DNA of 53,462 nt. Origin: Actinomycetota bacterium (lineage in GTDB: Bacteria; Actinomycetota; Thermoleophilia; UBA2241). Shown here one piece after another: positions 1-8,284 of the stretch. The stretch covers positions 1-53,462 of the forward strand of contig JAPLCM010000149.1 of assembly GCA_026392275.1 (NCBI GenBank), in the 5' to 3' direction. The notes below the pieces were generated by a model, which ran no database searches, was not told the DNA's origin, and was given only the letters and a program-made list of their open reading frames with translations. Numbering within the stretch: position 1 is the stretch's first letter; every line of letters starts with the position of its first letter. The position numbers and the translations under genes were made by a program.

Positions 1-225
1 GATGGCCTCGCCCGCGGAGACGATCCCGTCGAGCTGGTGGGCCGCGCGCTCCGCTGCCACGATCCGGCTCCGGAACAGGCCATCTGCGGTCACCCCGACG
101 AGAGCGAGCCGCCGGCCGAGCAGGGCATGACCGTCGGCAGCATGGTCTGTGACCTGGACGAGCGCCGCATCTATGTCTGCGCCGGCCCGCCTTGCGAGAA
201 TCCCTACCAAGTGTACGAGATGTAG
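1..225 (+). CDS. C-terminal end of a C45-family (acyl-CoA:6-APA acyltransferase-like) hydrolase, partial
   Basis: The frame is open from the first base of the window to a TAG at 223-225, so only the last 74 residues are present. The end reads ICGHPDES, then TVGSMVCDLDERRIYV, then AGPPCENPYQVYEM. This resembles the C-terminal beta strands of the C45 autoproteolytic acyltransferase family, where an H-P step is followed by a T-x-x-S-x-x-x-D-L strand and a final G-x-P-C-x-x-x-Y. The family cleaves or transfers amide-linked acyl groups, which suits the D-aminoacylase gene 15 bases downstream. The catalytic N-terminal Cys lies outside the window, so the family call rests on the tail only. Confidence 0.55.
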   Translation, partial: DGLARGDDPVELVGRALRCHDPAPEQAICGHPDESEPPAEQGMTVGSMVCDLDERRIYVCAGPPCENPYQVYEM

Positions 226-239
226 GGCCGGGAACGCCC

Positions 240-1886
240 GTGATCGCTCCCGACCTCGTCATCGCCAACGGCCGCGTCGTCGACGGCTGCGGCAACCCCT
301 GGTACCACGGCGACGTGGCCGTGCGCGGGGACCGTATCGCCGCCATCGGCGCGGCGCACACGCTGCGCGGCCGCGCGGTCGTGGACGCGGGCGGCCGCTA
401 CATCGCTCCGGGGTTCGTCGACCCGCATACGCACTCCGACATCTCCATCCTGCAGCACCCGCGGGCGGAATCCGCGGTGAGGCAAGGGGTCACCACTCAT
501 GTCACGGGCAACTGCGGTATGTCGGCGGCGCCGCTTGGCGCGGCTCACCGCGACGAGACGCTGCACAACTGGGCGCACTACTGGGACATCAGCGGAGTCG
601 CCTGGGACTGGACGAGCTTCCGCCAGTATCTCAAGGCGCTGGAGCTCGCGGGCGCGGCCATCAACATCGCTCCTCTGGTCGGTCACGGCGCCCTGCGTCT
701 GGCGGTCATGGGCCTTGCCGAGCGGCCGCCCACCGCAAAGGAGCAGGCGCGCATGGAGCGGCTGCTGGACGCCGCCCTCCGCGCCGGCGCCCACGGCCTC
801 TCCACGGGACTCGTGTACCCGCCCGGCTGCTACGCGTCCACCGACGAACTGGTGCGCCTTTGCCGCGTCGTCGGCCGTCACCAGGCGATCTACACCTCTC
901 ACGTGCGCGGGGAGCGCGAGACCATCCTCGGGGCCGTCGCCGAGGCGCTCGCCATCGCTCGTGAGTGCGGCGTCGCCGTCGAAGTGTCGCACAACGCCCC
1001 CAAGTGGGGGGCTCCCGAGCACGCCGGCGCCAACCTGGCGCTCATCGAGGAGGCGCGTCTCGACGGTCTCGACGCCACGACCGACAACGACGTGCATCCC
1101 GAGCTTGCGCCGCGTCTGTCGAGGGCGCTGCCGCAGCCCCTGCTCGACCTCGACCGACCGGCGCTCGTGCGGCTGCTCGCCGACCGTGCTGAACGGGACA
1201 ACCTGCGCCGCGCCGTGGCCGAGGACGCGCTGCCCGGCGCCGGCTATACAGGATTGCTCCGCCACGGCCGCTTCGACCGCATCGTGATCCTGCATGCGGA
1301 GCGGCACCCCGAGCTGCGCGGCAGGTCCGTGGCCGATATTGCCGCTGAGCGGGGCCGCGACGGCTTCGACACGTTCCTCGACCTCATCGTCGAGGAGGAC
1401 GACCGTGTGGTCGGCATCTTCGACTACATCGCGCAGGACGACATCAAGACTCTGCTCCGCCATCCGCTCGCAATGGTCTGCTCCGACGGTCTCGTCATGC
1501 CCCCGGCGGAGGACCTCGACGGCACGTCGCTCTACTGGCCCTGCAGTTACGGCGAGTACCCGGGCATCCTCGAGCGCTACGTGCGCGACGAGCCGGTGCT
1601 GCGCCTCGAGGAGGCCGTCCGCAAGATGACCTCCTTCCCCGCGCAGCGCTTCGGCTTGCTCGACCGCGGCGTGCTGCGTCCGGGGCTGTGCGCCGACATC
1701 GTCGTCTTCGATCTCGACAAGGTGCGCGACCGGGCCACCAACCTGTATCCGCACACATACCCCTTCGAGAACATCCCCCATCGGCACCCCGAAGGGCTCG
1801 ATTGGGTGCTGGTCAACGGCCGGCCGGTGATCGCCGAAGGCGAACACACGGGGGCCTTGCCCGGGCGCGTGCTGCGGCGCCGCTGA
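240..1886 (+). CDS. N-acyl-D-amino-acid deacylase (D-aminoacylase), amidohydrolase family
   Basis: A 548-residue metal-dependent amidohydrolase that should release free D-amino acids from N-acyl forms in the cytoplasm. The metal-binding motif DPHTHSD lies near residue 62. Other family signatures follow: the TSHVRGE segment, VEVSHNAPK with a metal-ligand His, and SDGLVMPP containing the catalytic Asp. The C-terminus has the usual composite-barrel return (GVLRPGLCADIVVFD) and ends VLVNGRPVI. I chose the GTG at 240 because the ATG at 192 would overlap the previous gene by 34 bases and the product would start just before the first beta strand. No strong Shine-Dalgarno is visible. It probably shares a transcript with the upstream C45-like gene. 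Substrate specificity is inferred. Confidence 0.85.
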   Translation: MIAPDLVIANGRVVDGCGNPWYHGDVAVRGDRIAAIGAAHTLRGRAVVDAGGRYIAPGFVDPHTHSDISILQHPRAESAVRQGVTTHVTGNCGMSAAPLGAAHRDETLHNWAHYWDISGVAWDWTSFRQYLKALELAGAAINIAPLVGHGALRLAVMGLAERPPTAKEQARMERLLDAALRAGAHGLSTGLVYPPGCYASTDELVRLCRVVGRHQAIYTSHVRGERETILGAVAEALAIARECGVAVEVSHNAPKWGAPEHAGANLALIEEARLDGLDATTDNDVHPELAPRLSRALPQPLLDLDRPALVRLLADRAERDNLRRAVAEDALPGAGYTGLLRHGRFDRIVILHAERHPELRGRSVADIAAERGRDGFDTFLDLIVEEDDRVVGIFDYIAQDDIKTLLRHPLAMVCSDGLVMPPAEDLDGTSLYWPCSYGEYPGILERYVRDEPVLRLEEAVRKMTSFPAQRFGLLDRGVLRPGLCADIVVFDLDKVRDRATNLYPHTYPFENIPHRHPEGLDWVLVNGRPVIAEGEHTGALPGRVLRRR

Positions 1887-1968
1887 CGTCCGCGGCCGGC
1901 GGGCCAGAACGTACAAGACGCCCGCCGCCGACGCGGCCCGCGCTCTCGCGCTGTACTTGGACATGATG

Positions 1969-1974
1969 TAGAAT
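1969..1974 (+). promoter_or_regulatory. Candidate -10 element (TAGAAT) of a leaderless pucR transcript
   Basis: TAGAAT stands 8 bases before the ATG at 1983, so transcription would start at or next to the start codon. There is no purine-rich Shine-Dalgarno in the gap. No convincing -35 is visible at 17 bases. The layout matches actinobacterial leaderless promoters. Confidence 0.5.
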
Positions 1975-1982
1975 CGCGGCCG

Positions 1983-3635
1983 ATGATCAGCGTCCAGGAC
2001 ATCCTCGAGATCCCCGACCTGAACCTCAGATTGCTGGCCGGAGCCAAGTCCACCAGCAACCCCGTGCGCTGGGTGCACATCACCGAGGTCCCCGACCCGA
2101 CCAGGTGGCTCAAGGGCGGCGAGCTGCTCCTCACCACCGGCTACGGTTTCGTCGGCGCGGAGGACCGCCAGATCGAGCAGCTCAAGCTGCTCATCGATCA
2201 CAACCTCTCGGGGCTCGGCTTCGGCACCGGCTTCAGCTTCGATACGGTGCCGCCGGCGCTTGTCAGGGTCGCGGAGGAGTACGGTTTTCCGCTCTTCGAG
2301 GTGCCGTACCACGTGCCGTTCATCGCCATCACCGAGGCCGTGGCCTCGAAGATCGTCAACGAACAGTACTCGCTTCTGCAACGCAGCCTGGCGGTGCACG
2401 AGAAGCTCACCAAGATCGTGCTCGAAGAGAAGGGCCTCGAGGCCATTCTCTCGACGCTGTCGGCCCTGGTCGGGTGTTCGGCGGTTCTTTTCGACTTTCA
2501 CGGCGTGGTGCTCAGTGAGGCCGCCTACCGGCGCCACCTGGGCGGCGAGCTCATCGCCGATCTCTGGGGCCGGATCAGCGACCGCCGCGCCGATCGTCAG
2601 AACTTCGCCCTCAGCATGGAGGGCGTCGGTTCGGGGGTGCAGGTCTACCCCGTGGTCGCCTCGCATCGCATCGGCGCCTTCCTCGCCGTGGTCAAGGACA
2701 GCGGCGACTTCAGCGAGTACGACCGCATCATCCTGCACAGCGTGGTCACCGTGACGGCGCTGGAGCTGGTGAAGAAGAAAGCTGTCGCCGAGACTGAGAA
2801 GCGGCTGGCCGGCGACTTCTTCGACGAGCTCATCGCCAGCGATCTCTTCGAGGAGGAGATCGCCCGCCGGCTGGCCTTCTTCGGTCTCGACGCGCAGTCT
2901 CCGCACCTCATCGTTCTTCTCGACATCGACGGCTTCGCGGCGGCTGGCGACGCGCGTGGCGAGCGCGAGGAGACCATGGTGCAGGACGTCAAGGAGCGGT
3001 TGCACTGGGCGGTCGACGAGTTCATGGCACAGCGCGACGTGCTCTTCATCTCGGCGTCCCGCAGCGACTCAGTGGTCATCCTCGTGCAGCCGGGCAAGCT
3101 CGACGGCGGCGCGGTGATCGCCCTCGCCGGAGAGCTCCAGGCGGCCATCGACCTGCTCATTCCCGAGATCAGCGTGTCGGTCGGCATCGGCCGCCCGCAC
3201 CGCCAGCTCATCGATCTGCGCCAGAGCTACTACGAGGCCAGCTACGCCATCAAGATCCGCAGGCTCAAGGGCGAGCCGGGCGTCATCGCCAGCTTCGACG
3301 ATCTGGGTTCCTATGGGCTTCTGTTGGGCCTGCAGGACACGCTGTCACTGCAGGTCTTCTACGACAGCGTGCTCGGCAAGCTGCAGGACTACGACGAGCA
3401 GAACTCCAGCGATCTCGTGAAGAGCCTCGCCTCATTTCTCGAGGCCAACGGCCACTGGGGCGACGCCGCCGAGAAGCTCTACGTGCACCGTCACACGCTG
3501 CGCTACCGCATGAAGCGCGTGGAGGAGATCACCGGCCGCGACCTCAACAAGTCGCAGGACCGCATGGAGTTCTGGCTGGCTCTCAAGGCCAAGGAGATCA
3601 TGGACCAGGCCAAGACGGGCAAGGCCTCGTCCTAG
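1983..3635 (+). CDS. PucR-family transcriptional regulator
   Basis: A 550-residue regulator with the full PucR architecture: an N-terminal PucR sensor domain (about 1-125, starting MISVQDILEI), a central region with the GGDEF-like fold typical of CdaR/PucR proteins (about 285-410), and a C-terminal HTH (about 480-540) with the signature YVHRHTLRYRMKRVEEITG. Family members control purine, amino-acid and other nitrogen-source catabolism. The neighbours (deacylase upstream, alanine dehydrogenase downstream) suggest it senses an amino-acid or amide substrate, but the effector cannot be read from sequence. The start lies 8 bases after a TAGAAT hexamer without a Shine-Dalgarno. Its TAG stop overlaps by 4 bases the stop of the convergent dehydrogenase. 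Confidence 0.9.
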   Translation: MISVQDILEIPDLNLRLLAGAKSTSNPVRWVHITEVPDPTRWLKGGELLLTTGYGFVGAEDRQIEQLKLLIDHNLSGLGFGTGFSFDTVPPALVRVAEEYGFPLFEVPYHVPFIAITEAVASKIVNEQYSLLQRSLAVHEKLTKIVLEEKGLEAILSTLSALVGCSAVLFDFHGVVLSEAAYRRHLGGELIADLWGRISDRRADRQNFALSMEGVGSGVQVYPVVASHRIGAFLAVVKDSGDFSEYDRIILHSVVTVTALELVKKKAVAETEKRLAGDFFDELIASDLFEEEIARRLAFFGLDAQSPHLIVLLDIDGFAAAGDARGEREETMVQDVKERLHWAVDEFMAQRDVLFISASRSDSVVILVQPGKLDGGAVIALAGELQAAIDLLIPEISVSVGIGRPHRQLIDLRQSYYEASYAIKIRRLKGEPGVIASFDDLGSYGLLLGLQDTLSLQVFYDSVLGKLQDYDEQNSSDLVKSLASFLEANGHWGDAAEKLYVHRHTLRYRMKRVEEITGRDLNKSQDRMEFWLALKAKEIMDQAKTGKASS

Positions 3636-4381
3636 GACACCACCAGCGAGCCGTTGTCCACGACCACGTTGACGCCGGTGACCGCCTCCGTCTCGAGACA
3701 GAACCGCACGGCGGCCCCGACGTCGGCCGGCGCCACAAGGCGCTCCGACGTCACCTTGGCGGCCGCCCGCAGCGTGGCCGCCCTGTGCTCGTCGTCCTCC
3801 AGGTCTACAGGCCCCGGAGCGACGCCGCAGACTCTCACGCCGTCGTCGGCCCAGGCTCGTGCCAGCTCCTTGACGAGGTGGATCTGAGCCGCCTTGGCGG
3901 CGCCGTGCGCCGCGAACGTCGCCCAGGGCTGCAGACCCAGGTAGTCGGTGATGGCGACAATGGCGCCGCCCGCGGCCGCGCCGGCCGTGAAGAGATCGCG
4001 GGCGGCGACGGCCGTGAAGAAGAAGCCTTTCGCGATGGTGTCGAGCGAGGCGTCCCACGAGGCCTCGTCCAGGCGCTCGGGTGGCGTGGGCACGAATGGT
4101 CCGCTGGCCGCATACACCAGCCCGTCAAGGCCGCCGAGAGCTGCTGCGGCCTCGGCTACCAGGCCCTCGGCCGCCGTTGGCCAGCGCACGTCGGCGGCCA
4201 CTGCGGCGACGACCGGCGCGCCTGCCGCGCGGAGCGCGTCGACCTGCGCGCCGGCTTCTTCGCCGGCCGTCCGCGAGGACACGCAGACGGCGGCGCCGTG
4301 CGCGGCGAGATCGAGGGCCAGGGCGCGACCGAGGCGGTGCACTCCGCCGACCACCAGGATCCGGGCGCCGGCGACCCTCAC
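3632..4381 (-). CDS. Short-chain dehydrogenase/reductase (SDR)
   Basis: A 249-residue classical-size SDR with a Rossmann start (RILVVGGVHRLGRALA; a G-rich GGxxxxxG loop instead of the usual TGxxxGIG). It has a VYAASGP strand in the NNAG position, a PFVP stretch and an AHGAAKAA segment. The normal YxxxK is replaced: the equivalent is HGAAK, so the catalytic Tyr appears to be His while Lys is kept. The C-terminus (GVNVVVDNGSLV) is the usual cofactor-side end. I chose the GTG at 4381 because AGGGGAG lies 6 bases upstream. The GTG overlaps the TGA of a 49-codon ORF (GTGA), implying translational coupling. Pteridine reductase-like SDRs are an alternative assignment. The substrate is unknown. Confidence 0.8.
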   Translation of the reverse strand: MRVAGARILVVGGVHRLGRALALDLAAHGAAVCVSSRTAGEEAGAQVDALRAAGAPVVAAVAADVRWPTAAEGLVAEAAAALGGLDGLVYAASGPFVPTPPERLDEASWDASLDTIAKGFFFTAVAARDLFTAGAAAGGAIVAITDYLGLQPWATFAAHGAAKAAQIHLVKELARAWADDGVRVCGVAPGPVDLEDDEHRAATLRAAAKVTSERLVAPADVGAAVRFCLETEAVTGVNVVVDNGSLVVS

Positions 4382-4527
4382 GTCGGCTCCCCTAGGTGCG
4401 CATACGACTCGGTGGCGACGCAGACGCTCGCCTGACTCGCGAGATCGCGGGCTGCCACTCTCACCGGGCCACCGAGTTCGGAGGAGAAGGCTGCGATCCT
4501 GTCGTGGACACGCTCGGGCCCGGCCAT
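4378..4527 (-). CDS. Small ORF resembling the N-terminus of a class A beta-lactamase-like serine hydrolase
   Basis: A 49-residue ORF starts with an ATG at 4527, preceded by GGAGG seven bases upstream, and ends in a TGA that overlaps the GTG of the SDR. The segment PVRVAARDLAS followed by SVCVATES resembles the first strand pair of class A beta-lactamase-like serine hydrolases (a VGVAxRDLxTGE pattern). The S-x-x-K active-site region that should follow is absent, so this is either the left-over head of a deleted gene or a short coupled leader for the SDR. The similarity is my pattern reading. The good ribosome site suggests it is still translated. Confidence 0.4.
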   Translation of the reverse strand: MAGPERVHDRIAAFSSELGGPVRVAARDLASQASVCVATESYAHLGEPT

Positions 4528-4667
4528 GCAACGCCTCCGTTCGTGGGCTGTGGTAAACATATACGAGCGGGGAGCGCGACGGCCAGTGTCGCCGGCGCCG
4601 CAGGCGGCGGAGGGGGCGCGCAGCTTCGCGTGCCGTGCGGTTCTGCGCGTTTTCCTTTCTTTCTGGG

Positions 4668-4696
4668 CTTATCTGGGCGTTCTCATGTGCTAGACT
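4668..4696 (+). promoter_or_regulatory. Candidate promoter of ald (extended -10)
   Basis: TAGACT at 4691-4696 is preceded by TG one base upstream (TGCTAGACT), giving an extended -10. The -35 position (CTTATC, 17 bases away) is poor. It leaves a leader of about 65 bases before the alanine dehydrogenase start. The flanking T-rich stretch stands out from the surrounding GC-rich DNA. Confidence 0.4.
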
Positions 4697-4769
4697 GCCA
4701 AATCGCGGAGGCCTTTGTGAGTGTTCGCATCAAGAGCGTCATCATCGGGATAAGGAGCGAGGAGGAGTC

Positions 4770-5891
4770 ATGATCGTCGGTGTCCCTAAGGAGATCAAGA
4801 ACGAAGAGTATCGCGTCGCGGTCACGCCGAACGGCGTCAAGGAGTTCGTGCGCGCCGGCCACACCGTCTACGTCGAGAACGGCGCCGGCGTCGGCAGCGG
4901 CTTCGACGACGCCGCGTACGCGGCTGCCGGCGCCACGCTGGTGAAGGTCGAGGACGTGTTCGCCAAGTCCGACATGATCGTCAAGGTCAAGGAGCCGCTG
5001 CCCGTCGAGTGGCCCATGTTCAAGAAGGACCAGATCCTCTACACGTACCTGCACCTCGGCGCGGCCTACGCCAAGGACCTTACCGACGGCATGCTCGCCG
5101 CCGGCATCCGGGGTATCGCCTACGAGACTGTTGAGCTCCCCAATGGCGCGCATCCACTCCTCTTCCCGATGAGCGAGGTCGCCGGCCGTCTGGCCATTCA
5201 GGCCGGCGCCACGCACCTGCAGAAGGACAACGGCGGCCGCGGCGTGCTACTCGGCGGCGTCACCGGCGTACCGCCGGCCAAGGTCGTCGTCATCGGCGGC
5301 GGCACCGTCGGCGTCAACGCCGCCAAGATGGCGGTAGGCCTCAATGCCCGCACCGTCATCCTCGACAACAGTGCCGACCGCCTCTCCTATCTCGACGACA
5401 TCTTCGGCGGTCGCGTCGAGACCGTGCTCTCCACCGAAGCCGCCATCGAAGAAGAGATCGAGCACGCCGACCTCGTGATCGGCGCCGTGCTGCTCCCCGG
5501 AGGCGCCCAGGCTCCGCACCTGATCAAACGCTCGATGCTCAAGAAGATGCTGCCCGGCTCCGTGATCGTCGATGTCGCCATCGATCAGGGCGGCTGCTTC
5601 GAGACCTCAAAGCCCACCACGCACAGCGATCCCACCTATGTGGTCGACGGTGTGATCCACTACTGCGTCGCCAACATGCCCGGCGCCGTAGCCCGCACCT
5701 CCACCATGGCGCTCACCGGTCGCACGCTGCCGTACGGCCTCGCCATCGCCAACAAGGGCTTCGAGCAGGCCGTCAAGGACGATGCGGCTCTCGCCTTGGG
5801 TGTCAACGTGTACCGTGGCAAGCTCACCACTCCCGCGGTGGCCGAGGCTCACAAGATGGAGTACACGCCGCTGGACAAAGTGCTGGCGTAG
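4770..5891 (+). CDS. ald: Alanine dehydrogenase
   Basis: A 373-residue NAD-dependent enzyme interconverting L-alanine and pyruvate plus ammonium. The N-terminus MIVGVPKEIKNEEYRVA is nearly diagnostic. The substrate-binding Lys is in VKVKEPLP and the catalytic His in YTYLHLGAAY. The Rossmann nucleotide site is VVVIGGGTVGVNAAKMA (about 170-186), and the C-terminal half carries VDVAIDQGG and the conserved NMPGAVARTST. The ATG at 4770 follows GGAGGAG at 4761-4767. With the neighbouring PucR regulator and AOR it suggests fermentation or deamination of amino acids. A strong hairpin terminator lies 57 bases after the stop, so the unit is probably monocistronic. Confidence 0.97.
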   Translation: MIVGVPKEIKNEEYRVAVTPNGVKEFVRAGHTVYVENGAGVGSGFDDAAYAAAGATLVKVEDVFAKSDMIVKVKEPLPVEWPMFKKDQILYTYLHLGAAYAKDLTDGMLAAGIRGIAYETVELPNGAHPLLFPMSEVAGRLAIQAGATHLQKDNGGRGVLLGGVTGVPPAKVVVIGGGTVGVNAAKMAVGLNARTVILDNSADRLSYLDDIFGGRVETVLSTEAAIEEEIEHADLVIGAVLLPGGAQAPHLIKRSMLKKMLPGSVIVDVAIDQGGCFETSKPTTHSDPTYVVDGVIHYCVANMPGAVARTSTMALTGRTLPYGLAIANKGFEQAVKDDAALALGVNVYRGKLTTPAVAEAHKMEYTPLDKVLA

Positions 5892-5947
5892 CAGCTGAAT
5901 CGGTGCCGCGGCGTCCACTGGCCGCGTCCCGTCGAGTATGCCAGACT

Positions 5948-5987
5948 GAAGCCGCGTGTGGACGCATGTCCGCACGCGGCTTCTTCC
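5948..5987 (+). terminator. Strong hairpin terminator after ald
   Basis: A 16-bp stem pairs 5948-5963 with 5968-5983 (one G-U pair) around a GCAT tetraloop, followed by TTCC. It separates ald from the AOR gene. Confidence 0.8.
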
Positions 5988-6093
5988 GTTGCGGGCGGCG
6001 TCTCGCCCTGCCGGGGCCTGTCCTGCCGACCGGGACGGGCAGCGGGCGCGGTCGAAGCGCCGGGGGATGCATGGGCACGGCAAAGGAGCATGA

Positions 6094-7833
6094 ATGGGCG
6101 ATCTACTCCGCATCGACCTCACCACCCGCACTTCCCGAGAAGAGACGGTCCCGCCGGAGCTCATCGGGGAGTTTATCGGGGCCAAGGGTCTCGGGACCCA
6201 CTACCTCTGCGCCGAGGTAGGCCCCGAGGTCCAGCCGCTCGAGCCCGAGGCCAAGCTCATCTTCGCCATCGGCCCCATGGCCGGCACCACGATGCTGGGC
6301 AGCAATCGCTACGGTCTCTTCTTCGTCTCGCCGCTCACCGGCGCCTACTGCGAGTGCTACTCCGGGGGCAACCTCACGCCCCAGTTCGCAAAGACCGGCT
6401 ACAAGGTCGTTATCGTCGAGGGCAAGGCCGCCGGGCACGTCTACCTCGAGATCAGCGAAGAGGGCGTCGCCTTCCACAGCGCCGAAGACCTCTGGGGCCT
6501 CGACGCCTACGAGTCCGAAGACAAGATCATCGAGCGCACCGACCACAAGCGCGCCCAGGCGTGCGTCATCGGGCCGGCCGGGGAGCGCCTGGTGCGCTTC
6601 GCCTGCGTGAACAACAACAAGTGGCATCAGCTGGGCCGCGGCGGCCCCGGCGCCGTGTTCGGCAGCAAGAACCTCAAGGGCATCGTCTGGCACGGTGAGA
6701 AGAAGGCCGAGGTCGCACGACCCGACGCGTACAAGGCGGTCGTGCGCGACCTCCTCGCGCGCACCAAGGGCGACCCCGGCGTCGCCGCCTACCAGCGCGG
6801 CGGCACCCTCAACATGGTGCGCATCATGAACGGCGTGAACGCTTTTCCCACGCGTTACTGGCGCAAGGGCACGCTCGAGGGCTTCGAGCGCATCACCGTC
6901 GAGACGATGCTGGCGGAGCACGGCACCAGGCACGAGCTGTGCCCCCCCTGTACCTTCAAGTGCGTCAAGCACAACTTCGTCTTCGAGGGCCGGCACAAGG
7001 GCCTCGAGATCGAGGGTCCTGAGTACGAGACGGCCTACGTCTTCGGCGGGCTCTGCGAGATCAAGGACTTCTCCGAGATCATGTGGCTCAACGACATCTG
7101 CGACCGTCTCGGCGTCGACAGCATGACGGCCGGCAACCTCTGCGCCCTGGCCATCGAGGCCTCGCAGCGCGGCCTGATCGACGAGAAGATGGAGTTCGGC
7201 GACCCCGACTGCGTCGGTGATTTCCTCACCAAGATGTGTCTGCGCGAGGGCATCGGCGACATCTGGGCCGACGGCGTGCTGCGGGTCGAGAAGGAGTACG
7301 GCCTCGAAGGCATCGCCGTGCACGTCAAGGGCATGGAGCCGGCCGGCTACGACCCGCGCGTCATGAAGGGCATGGGTCTTGGCTTCGCCACCGCCACGCG
7401 CGGGGCGTGCCATCTGCGCGCCACGATGTACAAGCCCGAGCTCATCGGCGTCATCGATCCGCAGGCCATCGAGGGCAAGGCCGCCATCTACTGCGACTGG
7501 GAAGACCGCCTCACGATCATGGACACCTTGCTCTACTGCCGCTTCTACCGCGATCTCGTGCAGTGGCCGTACATCACCGCCGTGGTCAACGCCGCCATCG
7601 GCGCCGACTACGACGAAGACGACCTGCACCACATCGCCAACCGCATCGTCACGATGTCGCACGACTTCAATGCCGCGAGAGGCATCGGGCGCGAGTCGGA
7701 GCGGCTGCCGGACTGGGTCAGCGACAAGCCCATGGAGGACGAGGGCGCGCTCACCTTTCCGCAGGCCGAGATGGAGTACATGCTGGCCGACTACTACAGC
7801 ATCCGCGGCTGGGGCGAGTTGCCTGCGCTCTGA
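6094..7833 (+). CDS. Aldehyde:ferredoxin oxidoreductase (tungsten/molybdopterin enzyme)
   Basis: A 579-residue AOR-family enzyme, expected to oxidise aldehydes to carboxylates with ferredoxin in the cytoplasm, or to reduce acids. The [4Fe-4S] ligands are visible: CPPCTFKC (Cys 283, 286, 290) plus a fourth Cys near 482 in LLYCRFYR. The pterin-binding motif is DRLGVD (337-342), and the N-terminal domain has LIGEFIGAKGLGTHYL and the GRGGPGAVFGSKNLK stretch. The ATG at 6094 follows AAAGGAG. No MoaD/ThiS-like or ferredoxin partner gene is adjacent. The location between alanine dehydrogenase and unrelated genes fits removal of aldehydes made during amino-acid breakdown, but the substrate is not predictable. 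Length is slightly shorter than the roughly 600 residues of typical AORs. Confidence 0.93.
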   Translation: MGDLLRIDLTTRTSREETVPPELIGEFIGAKGLGTHYLCAEVGPEVQPLEPEAKLIFAIGPMAGTTMLGSNRYGLFFVSPLTGAYCECYSGGNLTPQFAKTGYKVVIVEGKAAGHVYLEISEEGVAFHSAEDLWGLDAYESEDKIIERTDHKRAQACVIGPAGERLVRFACVNNNKWHQLGRGGPGAVFGSKNLKGIVWHGEKKAEVARPDAYKAVVRDLLARTKGDPGVAAYQRGGTLNMVRIMNGVNAFPTRYWRKGTLEGFERITVETMLAEHGTRHELCPPCTFKCVKHNFVFEGRHKGLEIEGPEYETAYVFGGLCEIKDFSEIMWLNDICDRLGVDSMTAGNLCALAIEASQRGLIDEKMEFGDPDCVGDFLTKMCLREGIGDIWADGVLRVEKEYGLEGIAVHVKGMEPAGYDPRVMKGMGLGFATATRGACHLRATMYKPELIGVIDPQAIEGKAAIYCDWEDRLTIMDTLLYCRFYRDLVQWPYITAVVNAAIGADYDEDDLHHIANRIVTMSHDFNAARGIGRESERLPDWVSDKPMEDEGALTFPQAEMEYMLADYYSIRGWGELPAL

Positions 7834-7874
7834 GGCGACGGCAGCGGCGGGCGCGACCGTGGACGCGCGCGTTT

Positions 7875-8204
7875 CTACAGGCCGAAGTAGTCCTTGACCC
7901 GGCGGTACGGGGCCAGGCTCTCGCTGAACGCCTGGAAGACGACCTGCAGGCGGCGCGTCGAGGCTCCGAGCCGGTCGATGCTGGCGACGACCTGCTCCGT
8001 CTGGTGGGCCATTTCGTCGCCGAGCTTCGCGAGCTCCTCCGCGCGCAGCGCGAGACCGACCGCCAGAGGCCCGGCCACGCGCGAGACCCTGATGCCGCGC
8101 TTCAGCAGCCGCCACGCCTTGATGGCGAGGTGGCCGGCCGCGACGCAGACCACCACGAAGCTGCAGAGACCGACAGCGAGCACAAAGAGACCGTTGGGTT
8201 GCAT
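7875..8204 (-). CDS. Hypothetical single-pass membrane protein with a helical tail
   Basis: A 109-residue protein with one N-terminal membrane segment (about 6-28, LFVLAVGLCSFVVVCVAAG) followed by basic residues (KAWRLLKRG), so the tail should be cytoplasmic. The rest is predicted mostly helical (AEELAKLGDEMAHQTEQVV) and ends in YRRVKDYFGL. I do not recognise a family. The layout resembles small DUF948-like envelope proteins. It lies 80 bases after the NlpC/P60 hydrolase gene on the same strand and may be the second gene of that transcript, which hints at an envelope role. Confidence 0.65.
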   Translation of the reverse strand: MQPNGLFVLAVGLCSFVVVCVAAGHLAIKAWRLLKRGIRVSRVAGPLAVGLALRAEELAKLGDEMAHQTEQVVASIDRLGASTRRLQVVFQAFSESLAPYRRVKDYFGL

Positions 8205-8284
8205 GACGAGAGTCTATCTCGCTCGGGCCGCGAGGGACAGACCGGCGTCCATGGCGGCGGCCGGCACGACCCGCGAAGCCGCGT

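Noticed and set aside
204-3005. 933-codon open frame antisense to the deacylase and PucR genes
   Set aside because: It mirrors two well-supported genes, its protein is low-complexity (Arg, Glu, His, Val rich) without motifs, and long antisense frames are expected at this GC content.
6103-8115. 670-codon open frame antisense to the AOR gene
   Set aside because: Same composition artefact; AOR motifs on the plus strand are unambiguous.
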